A stretch of 64,000 bases of DNA, from NCBI RefSeq assembly GCF_002776525.5, contig NC_045434.1, positions 118,591,075-118,655,074 of the forward strand. Reading direction: 5' to 3'. The notes under the pieces were generated by a model. The model did no database searches, was not told where the DNA came from, and was given only the letters and a program-made list of their open reading frames with translations. This document shows, one piece after another, positions 46,025 to 58,904 of the stretch. Source of the DNA: Piliocolobus tephrosceles (lineage: Eukaryota; Chordata; Mammalia; Primates; Cercopithecidae). Positions within the stretch are counted from its first letter, which is position 1. Each line of letters begins with the position of its first letter. Made by a program: the position numbers and the translations under genes.

Positions 46025-47126
46025 AATAAAGAAATGTCTTAAGTCTTTATTTCTTTTTCACATGTTGTATAATAAAGATAGATTTATGCTTTTTAAACAG
46101 CACATAGAGTTGAGAGGTCTTTGAATCAAAGGTTACACACATCATGTTTCAAGGTTCTTAAAAATGTCAGCTGACTTCCTTATACTCACAAATTGAATAT
46201 ATTTTTGCATATATAATTGGAAAGTGAATTATGGCCTACATCAGTAGCTACTAGTTCTATAAAAACACTTATTTTCTTCTAGTGAATACTTTATGTGTAA
46301 GATATTCCTGGAGGCAATCAATTCAAGTTCTCTGAGTAGCAATCTCAGAACTGTATTAATAGTGACTTAAATATGCATTGTTTTATAGTGGCTTAAAAAT
46401 ACAAGATTTTATTCTTTTAAAATAATCCTGAATGTAAGCATTCCCTTGCTGATGTGGCAATTCAAGAAAGTCATCAGATACCTAGGGCTAGCTCCAATCC
46501 TCAGGATAAACTCATAGTCTAAGAAGGTTTGACATTATTCAAGAGCTTCAGGCTCCTCCCATTAAACATTTTTCTTAAAGCCTGATACAACACTCCTAAT
46601 TATATCTCTTTATCCACAGCTTAATAATGTGGCCATTTTTGTTACAAGAGAGTCTGGAAAGTTTTGTCTGTAAGTTGAATGCATTGTTTGTCAAAATGAA
46701 TTATTTTTCTAAAGCAAGAAGAGAGAAAGAGAACTGAGAGGCAGATAGCATTCAAATACATGACTGAATAATTACACTATTTAGTTCTGTTGAAATTGAG
46801 CCATACATTTCCATTTCTTCTCTAGTAAAGTGTTCAACATTCCCTTTGGATAGTGGCAGACCATTACATTTAGCCAGAAGTAATATGTGGGAAGGAAATT
46901 ATCTGACAATCCTAAAAGACTTCACAATTTAATTTGTGTACTTTCTAGCAGATAATTTACAGATAAAATAGTACAAAGCAAATGAGCTAGAAGTAATGCT
47001 ACTCAGAAGAAATCCAAAATACATTTAAAATGGTTTACTGCAAAAGCTACAAAAACATTTTAAAGCTACAAAAAAATTTTGATGAGATAACGATCAAATT
47101 GTCTTCAAATCAGGAGAAATAAAATA
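46025..47126. other. No gene or recognised repeat seen
   Basis: Single-copy-looking AT-rich sequence. Confidence 0.4.
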
Positions 47127-47131
47127 AATAC

Positions 47132-49461
47132 TAATATGGTTTGGCTGTGTTCCCACCCAAATCTCATCTGGAATTGTAATTCTCATAATCTCCATGTGTT
47201 GTGGGAGGGACCCAGTGGGAGGTAATTGAATCTTAGGAGTGATTTCCCCCATGCTATTCTTGAGAGAGTGAGTAAGTTTTCATGAGATCTGATGGTTTTA
47301 TATAAGGGGCTTCCCCCTTCACTTGGCTTTCATTTTTCTCTCCTTGCTGCCACCATGTGAAGAAGAACATGTTTGCTTCCCCATCTGCCATGGTTAGAAG
47401 TTTCCTGAGACCTCCCCAGCCCCGTGGAACTGTGAGTCAATCAAACCTTTTTCCTTTATAAATTATCCAGTCTTGAGTATTAGCAGCATGGAACAGACTA
47501 ATACAGTAATCTGATACTACAGAGAGTGGAGGTGCTTCTATAAAGATACCTGAAAATGTGGAAGTGACTTTAGAACTGAGTAACAGGCAGAGATTGGAAC
47601 AGTTTGGAGGACTTAGAAGAAGGAAGAAAAATATGGGAAAGTTTGGAACTCCCTAGAGACTTGGAGGGCTCAGAAGATAGGAGGATGTGGGAAAGTTTGG
47701 AATTTCTTAGAGATCTGTTGAATAGTTTTGACCAAAATGCTGATAATGAAATCAAGGCTGAGGTGATCTCAGATGGAGATAAGAAACTTGGAACCTGGAG
47801 TAAAGGTTACTCTTGCTATCCAAAGAGACTGACAAGATTTTGCCCTTGCCCCAGAAATGCATGGATATTTGAACTTGAGAGAGATAACTGAGAGTATCTG
47901 GGGGAAAAAATTTCTAAGTGGCAAAGCATTCATGAGGAAGGAGAGCATAAAAATTTGGAAAATTTGCAGCCTGATGATGCCATAGAAAAGAAAACTTCAT
48001 TTCCCGGGGACAAATTCAAGCAGTCTGCAGACATTTGTTTAAGTAACAAGGAGCCAAATGTTAATCACCGGTAAAATGGGAAAAATATATCTGACATGTT
48101 TCCAGGGCATTTCAGAGACCTTCACTGTAGCACTTCCCATCACAGGCCTGGAGGCCTAGGAGAGAAAAATAATTTCCTGAGCTGGGCCTAGGTCCCCTTG
48201 CTGTATGCAACCTTGCAACATGATGCCTTGCATCCTAGCTGCTTCAATGTCAGCTGTGGCTTGAAGGGATCATTGTATAGCTCAGGCCTTTGTTTCAGAG
48301 GGTGCAAACCCCAAGCCTTGGTGGCTTACATGTGGTGTTGGGCCTGAGGGTGCACAGAAGTCAAGAATTGAGATTTGGGAACCTCTGTCTAGGTTTAAGA
48401 GGATGTATGGAAACACCTGGTTGTCCAGGCAGGAGTTTGCTGTAGGGGCAGAGCCCTCATGGAGAACCTCTACTAGCAAAGTGTGGAAGGAATACGTGAG
48501 GTTGAAGTCCCCACACAGAGTCCCCACTAGGGCACTGCCTTGTGGAGCTATGAGAAGAGGGCCACCATCCTCCAGAACCCAGAATGGTATATCCACCAGC
48601 AGCTTGCATTGTGTACCTGCAAAATCCACAGACACTCAATGCCAGTCCATGAAAGCAGCTTGGAGAGGGGCTGTACACTGCAAAGCCACAAGGGTGGAGC
48701 TGTCCAAGGCTGAAGTAGCCCACCTCCTGTATCAGCATGACCTGAATATGAGACATAGAGTCAAAGGAGATTGTTTTGGAGGTTTAAGATTTAATTAGTG
48801 CCTCCTTGGATTTCAGATTTGCATCAGCCCTGTAGCCCCTTTGTTTTTACTGGTTTCTCCCACTTGAAATGGGTGTCTTTACCCAATGCCTTTACCCCCA
48901 TTGTATCTAGGAATTAACTAACTTGTTTTTGATTTTACAGTCTCATAGATGGAAGGAACTTTTCTTGTCTCAGATGAGACTTTGGACTCTGGACTTTTGA
49001 GTTAATGCTAGAATGAGTTAAGACTTTGAAGGACTGTTGGAAGGGCATGATTGTGTTTTGAAATGTGAGGACATGAGATTTGGGAGGGGCCAAGGTCGTG
49101 AGATGTGTCCCCACCCAAATCTCGTCTCAAATTCTAGTTCCCATAATCACTATGTGTCATGGGAGGAACCAGTGGGTGGTGATTGAATCATGTGGGCAGT
49201 TTCCCCCATGCTATTCTCATGATAGTAAGTTGTCATGAAATCTAATGGTTTTATAAGGGTCTTACATCTTCACTAAGCTCTCGTTTATCTCTCCTTGCAG
49301 CTGTCATGTGAAGAAGGACGTATTCCTCCCCTTCTGTCATGATTGTAAGTTTCTTGAGGCCTCCCAAGCCCTGTGGAACTGTGAGTCAATTAAAGCTCTT
49401 TCCTTTAAGTTATACCCAGCCTTGGGTGTGTCTATTAGCAGCGTAGGAATGGACTAAAACA
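47132..49461 (+). mobile_element. Complete THE1/MST MaLR element with both LTRs
   Basis: 5' LTR 47132-47508 (TAATATGGTTTGGCTGTG ... GGAACAGACTAATACA), internal region to about 49097, and 3' LTR about 49098-49461 (GAGATGTGTCCCCACCC ... GGACTAAAACA). The target duplication AATAC lies at 47127-47131 and 49462-49466. The internal part has gag-derived MaLR sequence (GATACCTGAAAATGTGGAAG; GTCTCAGATGGAGATAAGAA-like), with a tandem duplication at 47606-47718. It is non-coding. MaLR elements moved using ERVL enzymes. Confidence 0.85.
47606..47718. repeat. 57-bp tandem duplication in the MaLR internal region
   Basis: 47606-47662 and 47663-47718 are two diverged copies of GGAGGRCT...GGGAAAGTTTGGAA...AGAGA. 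Confidence 0.8.
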
Positions 49462-49466
49462 AATAC

Positions 49467-50744
49467 TCAGACGAGCATTCTTTTCATTTGTTTTGAGTTT
49501 TGTGTTTATGCAAGATTTAATTATGATCAGGCAAAATTTTTATAAATTACAAATGCTTAATAGACCTTCCAGGCTACATAGTGGTTACTTCTTATATAAT
49601 GCTTCATAATGTCAATGACAAAGCAGGCTGAACAAGAATCAGTCACATGGAGATTCAATACTGGGATGTATAACTTAATGTCATTGGTACATCTGAGTGG
49701 TATATTTTCTACTTTTTTTCTATAGCACTTTTTAAAATTTCTGTCTCTATCATTCCTTCATTATCTACCTCTCTTGACTTTTTCCTCATTTCCTAAACTA
49801 GGGCCCTCTTATTTCTTGTCTTGGTTTTGGCTTATTTTTCAGAGAATTTTGAAAAAAATGCACAATTTTTCAGATGAAAGTTCAAGCAGAAATGATTCAC
49901 AAATTACCATAAGTGCAGACTCCCACCTCTCAATTAGATATTCTTTTTCTCTTGTTAAGAATAAACAATTCTGGGATTGTTAAATGATGACTCACAGTCT
50001 ACTTTCATCATTATTCTGCCTATAAATTTGTAAGAAAAATGAATGCTTATCATTAAGACAGCTAAACCACTTCCTTATCAAAAAGACAGAAAAGCCCAGG
50101 GCAAGTAGATTTTTATTTATTTATTGACAAATAAACTAAATATACAGTGTAGGTAGACTTTTTTATTTGGGAAACTAATTTTTATTTCTTTTTTTCTGTA
50201 TTCATTAGGCATCTTTTATGACTGTTTTAATTGGATAAAATTGACTATATCATTAAAGACAAGAGTTACTTTGTTGTTCTTAACACCCACTGCATGTTAA
50301 TGTTCTTCTATGGATTTACATAGATGGAAGAAATAATGTCAAAGCACTCTTACAATTCTCTTAACAAACATATGATGCAACTTTTAAGGAAAAATCTATT
50401 AAAAAACCATTTGTTCTCTACTAATTTCTGACATAGAGTTATTAGTAAGCTGTATCTATCATTCGTAAATGTCATGTATAAATTCAAAGTATTGAAAAAT
50501 TCTATAATAAATAACAAATTTCAATTTTGAAGTTCAGTATGACCTTGTAAAATCTGTAAATCATAATTTCTTTCTATGATATAAATGATAAATGCCACCC
50601 AAAATACAGAAATCTGTATTCATAGTGAAACAATAAAACTAAATGAATGTTTTACACAGAAAAATATTTAAATTTTATTTATTTTTGTCTGTCCTTGTTT
50701 GCTACATAAACTCAGTTTTACAAAAGTGATAAGGATGACATAAG
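49467..50744. other. No gene or recognised repeat seen
   Basis: AT-rich, single-copy-looking. Confidence 0.4.
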
Positions 50745-50972
50745 ACTGTATGCTTAGGGTTATGGCCTCTAGCTGCATCCATGTTGCTGCAATGGGCATG
50801 ATTTCATTTTTTATGGCTGTGTGGTATTCCATGGGGTATATGGCACCTAGATTTATTCCCTTTCCTTGCTATTATAAATAGTGCTGCGGTGAACACACAA
50901 GTGCATGTGTCTTTTTAGTAGAACAGTTTATTTTCTTTTGGGTATATATCCAGTAATGAGATTGATGAGTTA
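50745..50972 (-). mobile_element. L1 ORF2 3' fragment, reverse
   Basis: TATGGCCTCTAGCTGCATCC, GCTGTGTGGTATTCCATGG and GGGTATATATCCAGTAATGAG are the reverse complement of the L1 ORF2 end. Confidence 0.85.
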
Positions 50973-52311
50973 CCTAAGATATTGATTTTGTTATATAACA
51001 CAACTACCAGTTTCCTTTCTATTCATACATACCACACATATTTGGGAACATGGTCCATAGGTGGAATTGTGTTGCAAACTTGAATGAGATTTAAATTGCA
51101 ATTGTTGAAATGGTAACAAAATAAATAAATAAAAAGCGAAGGTGTTTTGATATCTAACTTAAGTTGTGCTTGTACATGGCAAATTTATAGTGATCCTTCC
51201 ATCACACTGAAACATTTCATCCTATGAAAACAGATAAGATTATTAGTTTTACTTTAGTCACTGTCTAAAAATCATTCTTTTAACAAATACTTATTTGTTA
51301 AATATATGCTTCTGAGTGCCAGAAGGATCTCCATGTGCTCTGGATACAGTGAAAACACGAACACACACACGTGCATGCATGCACACATACACATATTACT
51401 GGCTTCAAATAGCCAACTCTAAAAGGAAGAATAAAACATAAAATAAGTTTTGTTAAATATTAGGAAATGATAAGTGTGACTGAAAAAAAGAAAACATAGA
51501 GCAGTATAAGGGAATCAAGAGCTCCAGGATGAGGGAAGATATAGGCAAGTTAGAACTGTTAGCAACTCATTAAATTAAGGGAAAAAATCAAATTTTAAAA
51601 TTGTAAGATAATAAAATTTGGGAACAATGCATGAAAGAATATACTCCATTTCTATGTAGTATATTGACCTATAGCAAGAGAAAATTATAGAAACCCTTAT
51701 TTATAAAGACAAATATCTTGTTTTTTAAATGTCTGATATCACCCTAAGTCCTCCAAATCAAGTTAAATTTGAACATTAAAATTTTGCGAACATTAAAATC
51801 CTGTGAAGTAGTATTTTCTGGAAAATCTTCTTTAACAAGTCAACTTTTATCTTTTTTATTGCAGAAAAATCTATTTTGACAATAGACTATACTAAACATA
51901 ATTTATATAACTGAATGATTCCATAAATATTAATCCATTTCTTGGCTCTTAATTGTATTTTCAAAATAACATGTCAAAATATTTCATGTAGGCAATTTTT
52001 ATATGTCCTTAGAGAAAAGCACCTTGGAAGAAAACACTACTGGAATTTTAAGTAATGAAAATCAGTCACAAACAAGAAGTAAAATGAAGGTTAAAAAGCA
52101 AGTCGTGATTAATGTACCTGATAACATCTTTAAGAGGTGACTCAATCTCTCCTTAAGTAGTCAGTATGTATTTATGAAATGAGAGAAAGGCAATCAAATG
52201 TGTATCACATAAAAAATAAAGAACATCATCCTTATTACAATTAATTTTTAAAAACTAAATGATGTGAATATTGGATTAAAATTAAATAAAGAGGTTACAT
52301 TGTTTTTCCCT
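50973..52311. other. No gene seen; small alternating tract
   Basis: ACACACACACGTGCATGCATGCACAC at about 51361-51386 is an alternating purine-pyrimidine run; otherwise no feature. Confidence 0.4.
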
Positions 52312-52329
52312 AAGAAATGAGGTTCAGCA

Positions 52330-52643
52330 GGCTGGGAACAGTGGCTCATGCCTATAATCCCAACACTTTGAGAGGCCAAGGTGGGTGGATCACCTGAGGT
52401 CAGGAATTTGAGACCAGCCTGGCCAACATGATTAAACCCCATCTCTATTAAAAATACAAAAATTAGCCAGGCATGGTGGTGTATACCTGTAATCCCAGCT
52501 ACTCCAGAGGCTGAGGCAGGAGAATGGCTTGAACCTGGGAGGTGGAGGGTGCAATGATCATGCCATTGCCCTCCAGCCTGGGCAACAAGAGCAAAACTCC
52601 GTCTCAAAAAAATAAAAACCAAATAAATAAATAAATAAATAAA
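52330..52643 (+). mobile_element. AluS
   Basis: + strand Alu with an (AAAT) tail. An 18-bp target duplication with two mismatches lies at 52312-52329 and 52644-52661. The 170-codon reverse frame over it is an Alu artefact. Confidence 0.9.
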
Positions 52644-52661
52644 AAGAAATGAAGTTAAGCA

Positions 52662-53274
52662 AATAAAGGCCATTAAATACTCAAACAAGAGGAAATACAA
52701 ATAGAAAATATACAACTTATAATAATAATTATAATAATGTTTAACAATAATTAGTAACAAAAAACAACAGAGAGCTGAGGGACTGATTCTGGAAAAAACT
52801 CAAGGTCAGTATCAATCATTCGTTTACTCATATCTTGGTACTTGTCAGGTAATATCAGGTAATATTCTAGATTCTGTGGCTAAAGTATGATCAGTGCATA
52901 GAGAGCTACTGACACAATGAAGATTGTGATCGTGGATTTCATTCACTAAATCCAACAGCCATAAGCAATCACTTTCAGTTGCCTAAGGTTGAGTATTTCA
53001 TTCAGTCCAAACCCTTTGCTTTTGTTCTGGAATTACTGGAACATGAATTCCTTTAGCTGGAAAACAGCTGTGCTGGCTGCTCTTGGATAACAACTTGATA
53101 CTAATTATAGACAGTGGATTTTGGGATCCATGTTGGCATCATCTCATATCTATCTGGAACATTCAGGAATAGCTATCTTTAAGCCAGCATCCTTTGATAA
53201 TGGTCCAAGAGGAGTTTTAAATCAGTGACTGGATCAATAAGGAAGCTGAAATTTGCCTCTGCATGCACCTCAAC
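52662..53274. other. No gene or recognised repeat seen
   Basis: Single-copy-looking. Confidence 0.4.
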
Positions 53275-53574
53275 TATTTATTTATTTATTTGTTTGTTTA
53301 TTTATTTCAGCTCTGTTGCCAGACTGGAGTGCAGTGGCACAATCTCAGCTCACTGAAAGCTCCGACTCCCTAGTTCAAGCGACTCTCCTGCTTCAGCTTC
53401 CTGAGTATCTGGACTTACAAGCACACACCAACACGCCCAGCTGATATTTGTATTTTTAGTAGAGAGAGGGTTTCACCATGTTGGCCAGATGGTCTCAATC
53501 TCCTGACCTCATGATCCACCTGCCTCGGCCTCCCAAAGTGCTGAGATTACAGGTATGAGCCACCAGCTCCAGCC
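53275..53574 (-). mobile_element. Alu (AluS/Y), diverged
   Basis: Reverse Alu with an ATTT/GTTT tail at 53275-53309 and CCACCAGCTCCAGCCC end. Small deletions occur in both arms. Confidence 0.85.
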
Positions 53575-54843
53575 CATCTCAGCTTTTTAAAGCCCTTGTC
53601 TCTTGTTCTTTTTATTTAATGAACACCTAGTTACTACACCTGCCTCCACCTGCCCCACGGAAACTGGAAATAAAAGGATATTTAACCACATCCTTGAAGA
53701 CTTTCTTTTCGAATCTGTTTTTCCCTCTCTGGCATTTGTAATCAAAAGTTTGGCAGAAAGCTGACAAGGTTGGCCAGATGCCTAGCTCCTGTTGAGATCT
53801 CCTCTGGTGCTCTGACAGATCAAAGAAAGACACTTTGAAGGCAAATGCACGCTGCACAGCACCCCTACAGTGACTGATGGGCTCTGGCACCTGTTTTTAC
53901 CTTGTGTCCCAGACAACTGAGAACTAGTGGCTGGCAGAAGGGTGTGAGCTCTTTTTTGGCCAATGGTTCAGGAGAGCTAAAATTTACCTGAGGCCCATGT
54001 CTACTGAAGACTTCATAATACATTTCTGAATCAAATATGCAGCTTTGATAGAACTTCGCACTGTTTGATCAAAAGCAAGAGGTTTGGGAGCTTTTACAAA
54101 AGTGTATCCCACCTTTTTCTATGCAATAGTGTGTTGGTTATATAGTAAAATGATGCTACTTTGGGTTTTACAAAAGAAACGTTTGACCTAAATGGTCACT
54201 ATATTTAACAGAAAATAGATTTTAGGAAAATAAGAGAATATAGGGTAAAAATCAAAACAAAAACTGATACTATGATGTTATATGAAAATAATAGCTTATA
54301 AAGTTATAATGGAAATAATAACTACACTCCCCCACCTCCCTCCACACATACAAACAGGAATGTGCAAGTGCAAAAATACATGATCAGCCTGGGCTTTACC
54401 CAAGTGAAAACTGTGATTGTGAAATTGGTAAAGTTCAGAACCATTTTTTTCTCCATTTTCTAACACTTTTTAATGTTATTATATTGCTTTGGATTCTGCA
54501 AACAAGTATTGACTTCAAAAGAAGGCATGTGATTTATACATTTTGAGGTTTATTTTTTTAAATCTTTTATTTTGAAAGATTTCAATTTTTAAAAAATTTA
54601 AATTAAAAAATAAAATAGTTATAAAAGTAATGCAAAGACATTAAATAAAATGTTGCAAATATATACAACAAACACTTAACATTGGTAATCTCAGCAAAAA
54701 GAATAGAAGAGGCAATTAACATTTGTGAATTTATTTTTTCTCCTATAATATATCCAAATAATTGTTATTTCTCTTTGCTTATTATTTACCGTATCATTCA
54801 TCCCCAGTTTGGATATGACAAGAATACTATTAGATGAAGGATC
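53575..54843. other. No gene or recognised repeat seen
   Basis: Single-copy-looking; AT-rich after 54430. Confidence 0.4.
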
Positions 54844-55394
54844 TGTCAGAGGCAAGTGAACCAGAACAACTCCATCTTAAATAGGAACTGGGTAAAATGA
54901 AGCTGAAACTTACTGAGCTGCGTTCCCAGATGGGTAAGACATTCTAAGTCACAGGATAAGATAGGAGGTCAACACAAAATACAGGTCATAAAGACCTTGC
55001 TGATAAAACAGCTTACAGTAAAGGAGCCTGCCAAGCTCCACCAAAACCAAAATGGCGACGAGAGTGACTTCTGGTCATCCTCAGTGCTACACTCTCACCA
55101 GTGCCATGACAGTTTACAAATGTCATGGCAACATCAGGAAGTTAACTTACATGGTTTATAAAAAGGAGAGGCATGAAAAATCCACCCCTTGTTTAGCATA
55201 TCACCGAGAAATAACCATAAAAAGGGGCAACCAGCAGCCCTCAGGGATGCTCTATGAAGTAGTCATTCTTTTATTCCTTTACTTTCTTAATAAACTTACT
55301 TTGACTTTGCACTGCGAACTCGCCCTGAATTCCTTCTTGTACGAGATCCAAGAACCTCTCTTGAGGTCTGAATCAGGACCTGTTTCCTGTAACA
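54844..55394 (+). mobile_element. ERV1-type solo LTR (MER4/MER41-like)
   Basis: A 551-bp LTR from TGTCAGAGGCAAGTGAACC to TTTCCTGTAACA. Flanking GATC (54840-54843) and GTTC (55395-55398) are a probable 4-bp duplication with one change. TTTATAAAAAGG near 55156 is the TATA box; AATAAA at 55289. A 145-codon open frame starting at 55052 is not a retroviral gene. Confidence 0.75.
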
Positions 55395-56150
55395 GTTCTA
55401 GCATAATCAAAAACTCTCGGAAATTAAGTATGCGAGATGGAGAAAATAGTGCTTCAATTTCCTCACTACCTCATATATATTTTTCATGAAACTAATTTAG
55501 AAAAGGAAATAAAATATACTGTATCATAAACACATACAAAATGAAAATCTATTATATGTCAAAATTTAAAGATAGTAGTATATGAAGGACCTAAAATAAC
55601 AACTGGCAAAAAGTAGATATTTTAGATTTCTTCTCTTTTTCTTGTATAATTTTATAGCAAAATAAAATAATATACATTTTTGTATCTCTCTGTAATGTTT
55701 TTAAAATGGAAATATCTCCATAGGCATATATATACACTTCCTAGGTGAAATCTATGACTTGACACTACTGGCATCATGATTTAGCAAAATTCACCCACAT
55801 ATCTATGTAGTTTCTGAACATTTAGTTGTATATTCATTAGATTTCATTATGTAAAATTATTTGAATTATTCAGTGGACAGATAAATATTAACTGCAAATG
55901 TTATACTTTGGTGTTGAGTATATGTGATGGAGATTGTGCATCTGATCATGATGGCTCTGTGATTAACCTAATCAAGAAAAGGGTAGTGTATAAAACAAAG
56001 GAAGTAGGCTACCAGTGTGTCACTAATTCAAGTTTTCAAATGTTTGCATGATGCTCTTCCAGTTTCCTGTCTGGCATGTAAAAAGCTAGAAGTCACCACT
56101 CCATCTTTACATCAAGTAAAATGACAAACCACTTAAAAATTAACAACTCG
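55395..56150. other. No gene or recognised repeat seen
   Basis: AT-rich, single-copy-looking. Confidence 0.4.
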
Positions 56151-56455
56151 GGTGGGACGCAGTGTCTCACTCCTGTAATCCCAGCACTTTGGGAGGCCGA
56201 GGCAGGTGGATCATGAGGTCAGGAGTTCGAGAGCAGCCTGGGTGAAACCCCGTGTATATTAAAAACACAAAAAGTTAGCCGGATATGGTGGCGGGCACCT
56301 GTAATTCCATCTACTCAGGAGGCTGAGGCAGGAGAATGGCTTGAACCCAGGAGGTGGAGGTTGCAGTGAGCCAAGATCGTGGCATTGCACTCCAACATGA
56401 GCAACAAGATTGAAACTCCGTCTCAAAACAAAACAAACAAACAAACAAAAAACAA
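56151..56455 (+). mobile_element. Alu
   Basis: + strand Alu with a small deletion after GAGAGCAGCCTGG and a (CAAA) tail. Confidence 0.85.
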
Positions 56456-56459
56456 ATGT

Positions 56460-56773
56460 TGGCCAGGCACGGTGCCTCACGCCTGTAATTCCAGCACTTT
56501 GGGAGGCCAGGGCGGGTGGATCATCTGAAGTCGGGAATTCTAGACCAGCCTGACCAACATGGAGAAACCCCGTCTCTACTGAAAATACAAAAAATTAGCC
56601 GAGTGTGGTGCTGCATGCCTGTAATCCCAGTTACTTGGGAGGCTGAGGCAGGAGAATCGCTTGAAGCAGGGAGGCAGAGGTTGTGATGAGTGGAGATGCT
56701 GCCATTGCACTCCACCCTGGGCAACAAGAGTGAAGCTCCGTCTCAAAATATTAATAATAATAATAATAATTAA
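56460..56773 (+). mobile_element. Alu, tandem with the previous one
   Basis: A second + strand Alu begins straight after the A tail of the first, a common landing place. Tail of (AAT) units. Confidence 0.85.
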
Positions 56774-56779
56774 TAGAGT

Positions 56780-58904
56780 AACTCTTCTTAGATCCAACAA
56801 AAAGGTGGAGTCACAGGGCTATCTGCTGCTCCTAATATTGAAGAGTCCAACAGGTGAATGCAGAAAACTGCAGCTTGCTGGAGGGGAAACCCGCAAGCAA
56901 AAGCAACACTGGGAACCACCACTGAGGTAAGAAAACCTGAACTATGATGGATTAATTGCTGGAGGCTTAGCAAAAACAAACCTGAGAGATAATAATTCAA
57001 AGGACACCCAGCTATTTTGAGGCTCCACAATTTTGTGAGGCTTATGAACAAGTGGTAAGCCAGATTCTCACAATTAATATTGAAAAAATATTCCCTGCTG
57101 CTTCTAGAAGGGGAGAAGAAAAGAAATAATTTTGAAACATGCCAGAGCATTCTGTTCTTTTTAACAAGGTCTGACCTCAGTAGAAGCTATTTAACCAGAC
57201 CCTAAACTGCTGAGGTTTTAACAAAGTCTAACACGAAGGGAAAGAAAATATTCAACTCCACTTATCTCTAGCACATGAAGAAAAGGAAATATCCAAATCC
57301 AGGCCACTCTAGCTATCTTGTCCCACTGAAGGGAGAAAAAAAAAAAAAATGAGATTTACATGTGAATTTCACAGTCCAGTGGTATAGGCTTAATAAAAAA
57401 CTGAGACCTATTAGTAGGATTGTAAAATGCTTCTCCTCTCTTCACGTCTAACAATCACATCTTACCACTAGGTTATTAAAGATCTATTGATAGAAATTCC
57501 TTTAAACCAATAAATCATGTCAAACTATCAAAAAAAATATATAAGCAATACTAAAAAGCAAAATTTAAAAAAAGAGACACAGTTTGAAAATAGAGCAAAC
57601 ATCAAAACCAAAATCAGATACAACAGGGATGTTGGAATTATCAGACCAGGAATTTAAAACAAGTAGGAATAAATATGAAAGGTTCTAATAAATAAAATGG
57701 AAGACAAAAAGGAACAAAAACCAAGAACAACAAATAGAAAATAGTAACAAATATGGAGTATTGATCTATAGTAATAATCACTTTGAATGTCAATTGTCTA
57801 AATGCACCAATTTAAAGACAGAGATTGTCAGAGTGAACCAAGAAATAAGACTCAACTAATTATATATTGTCTACAAACTGTTCACCTTAATATAAAGTCA
57901 CACACAGAGTAAAAGTAAAGATAAGAAGAAAAATATAACATACTAACACTAATCAAAAGAAAGCAGGAGTAACAGTATTAATTTCAGATTAAGTAGAATT
58001 CAGAGCAAGGAAATTTATCAATGATAAGGAAGGACAGTACATAATGATAAGGAGATTATTCATCCAAAAGAACAACAATCCTTAATGTGTATACACCTAA
58101 CAACAAAATGTCAAAATATTTGAGACAAAAACTGGTAGAAATGCAAGGAGAAATAGATGAATCCGCCATCGGAGATGGAGACTTTAATGCCCTTCACAGT
58201 GGCTCACGCCTGTAATCCCAGCACTTTGGGAGGGTGAGGTGGGTGGACAACGAGGTCAGGAGTTTGAGACCAGCCTGGCCAAGATGGTGAAACCCCATCT
58301 CTACTAAAAATATAAAAATTAGCTGGGCACACTGGTGGGTGCCTGTAATCCCAGTTACTCGGGAGGCTGAGGCAGGGGAATCACTTGAACCAGGGAGGTG
58401 GAGGTTGCAGTGGGTTGTGATTGCACCACTGCACTCTAGCCTGAGTGAAAGAGCTAGATTCCATCTCAAAAAGAAAAGAAAAAAAAAAAAAAAGAAAGAA
58501 AATAAATGGAAAGATCCAGGAGGCAGAAAATTAGGAAGGAAATAGAACTAAGAAACACTATCAGTCAACTAGATATAATAGACATACATAGACTACTTCA
58601 TTCAATAACAGCAGAATATATATTCTTCTCAAGTTCATGTGGGACATTCACCAAGACAGACCGCATATGAGGCCATAAAAATATCTTATCAAATTTAAAT
58701 TAATAAAAATTATATAATGTATACTCTCAGGCCACAGTGCAATTAAAACTAGAAATCAATAACAAAAAGAAAGCTGGAAGAATCGTAATTACTTGAGATT
58801 ACATAACATATATCTAAATAGCACAAGGGTAAAATAAACCAAAATAGAAATTAAAAAACGTTTTGAACTAAATGAAAATGAAAACAACAAGTTATCAAAA
58901 TTTG
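56780..58904 (+). mobile_element. Old L1M, 5'/ORF1-proximal and ORF2 endonuclease parts
   Basis: ACAGGGATGTTGGAATTATCAG (57625) is ORF1-proximal. AAAGACAGAGATTGTCAGAG (57815), GTGTATACACCTAACAAC (58088) and TCAACTAGATATAATAGAC (58565) are the ORF2 endonuclease region. An Alu at 58195-58500 splits it. It stops at CAAAATTTGTGGCA (about 58905) where another L1 5' end begins. Heavily decayed. Confidence 0.7.
58195..58500 (+). mobile_element. Alu in the L1M
   Basis: + strand Alu starting at CAGTGGCTCACGCC (first bases lost), with an A/G-rich tail. Confidence 0.85.

Noticed and set aside
48282..48798. Overlapping 117- and 131-codon frames
   Set aside because: They lie in the internal region of the THE1/MST MaLR on both strands; MaLR elements have no functional genes.
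52248..52760. A 170-codon reverse open frame
   Set aside because: Most of it is antisense Alu translation (CQPGWSAVA-type phrases); there is no independent support for a gene.
55052..55489. A 145-codon open frame with ATG
   Set aside because: It runs across an ERV1 solo LTR, its TATA box and polyadenylation signal; no retroviral or host domain.
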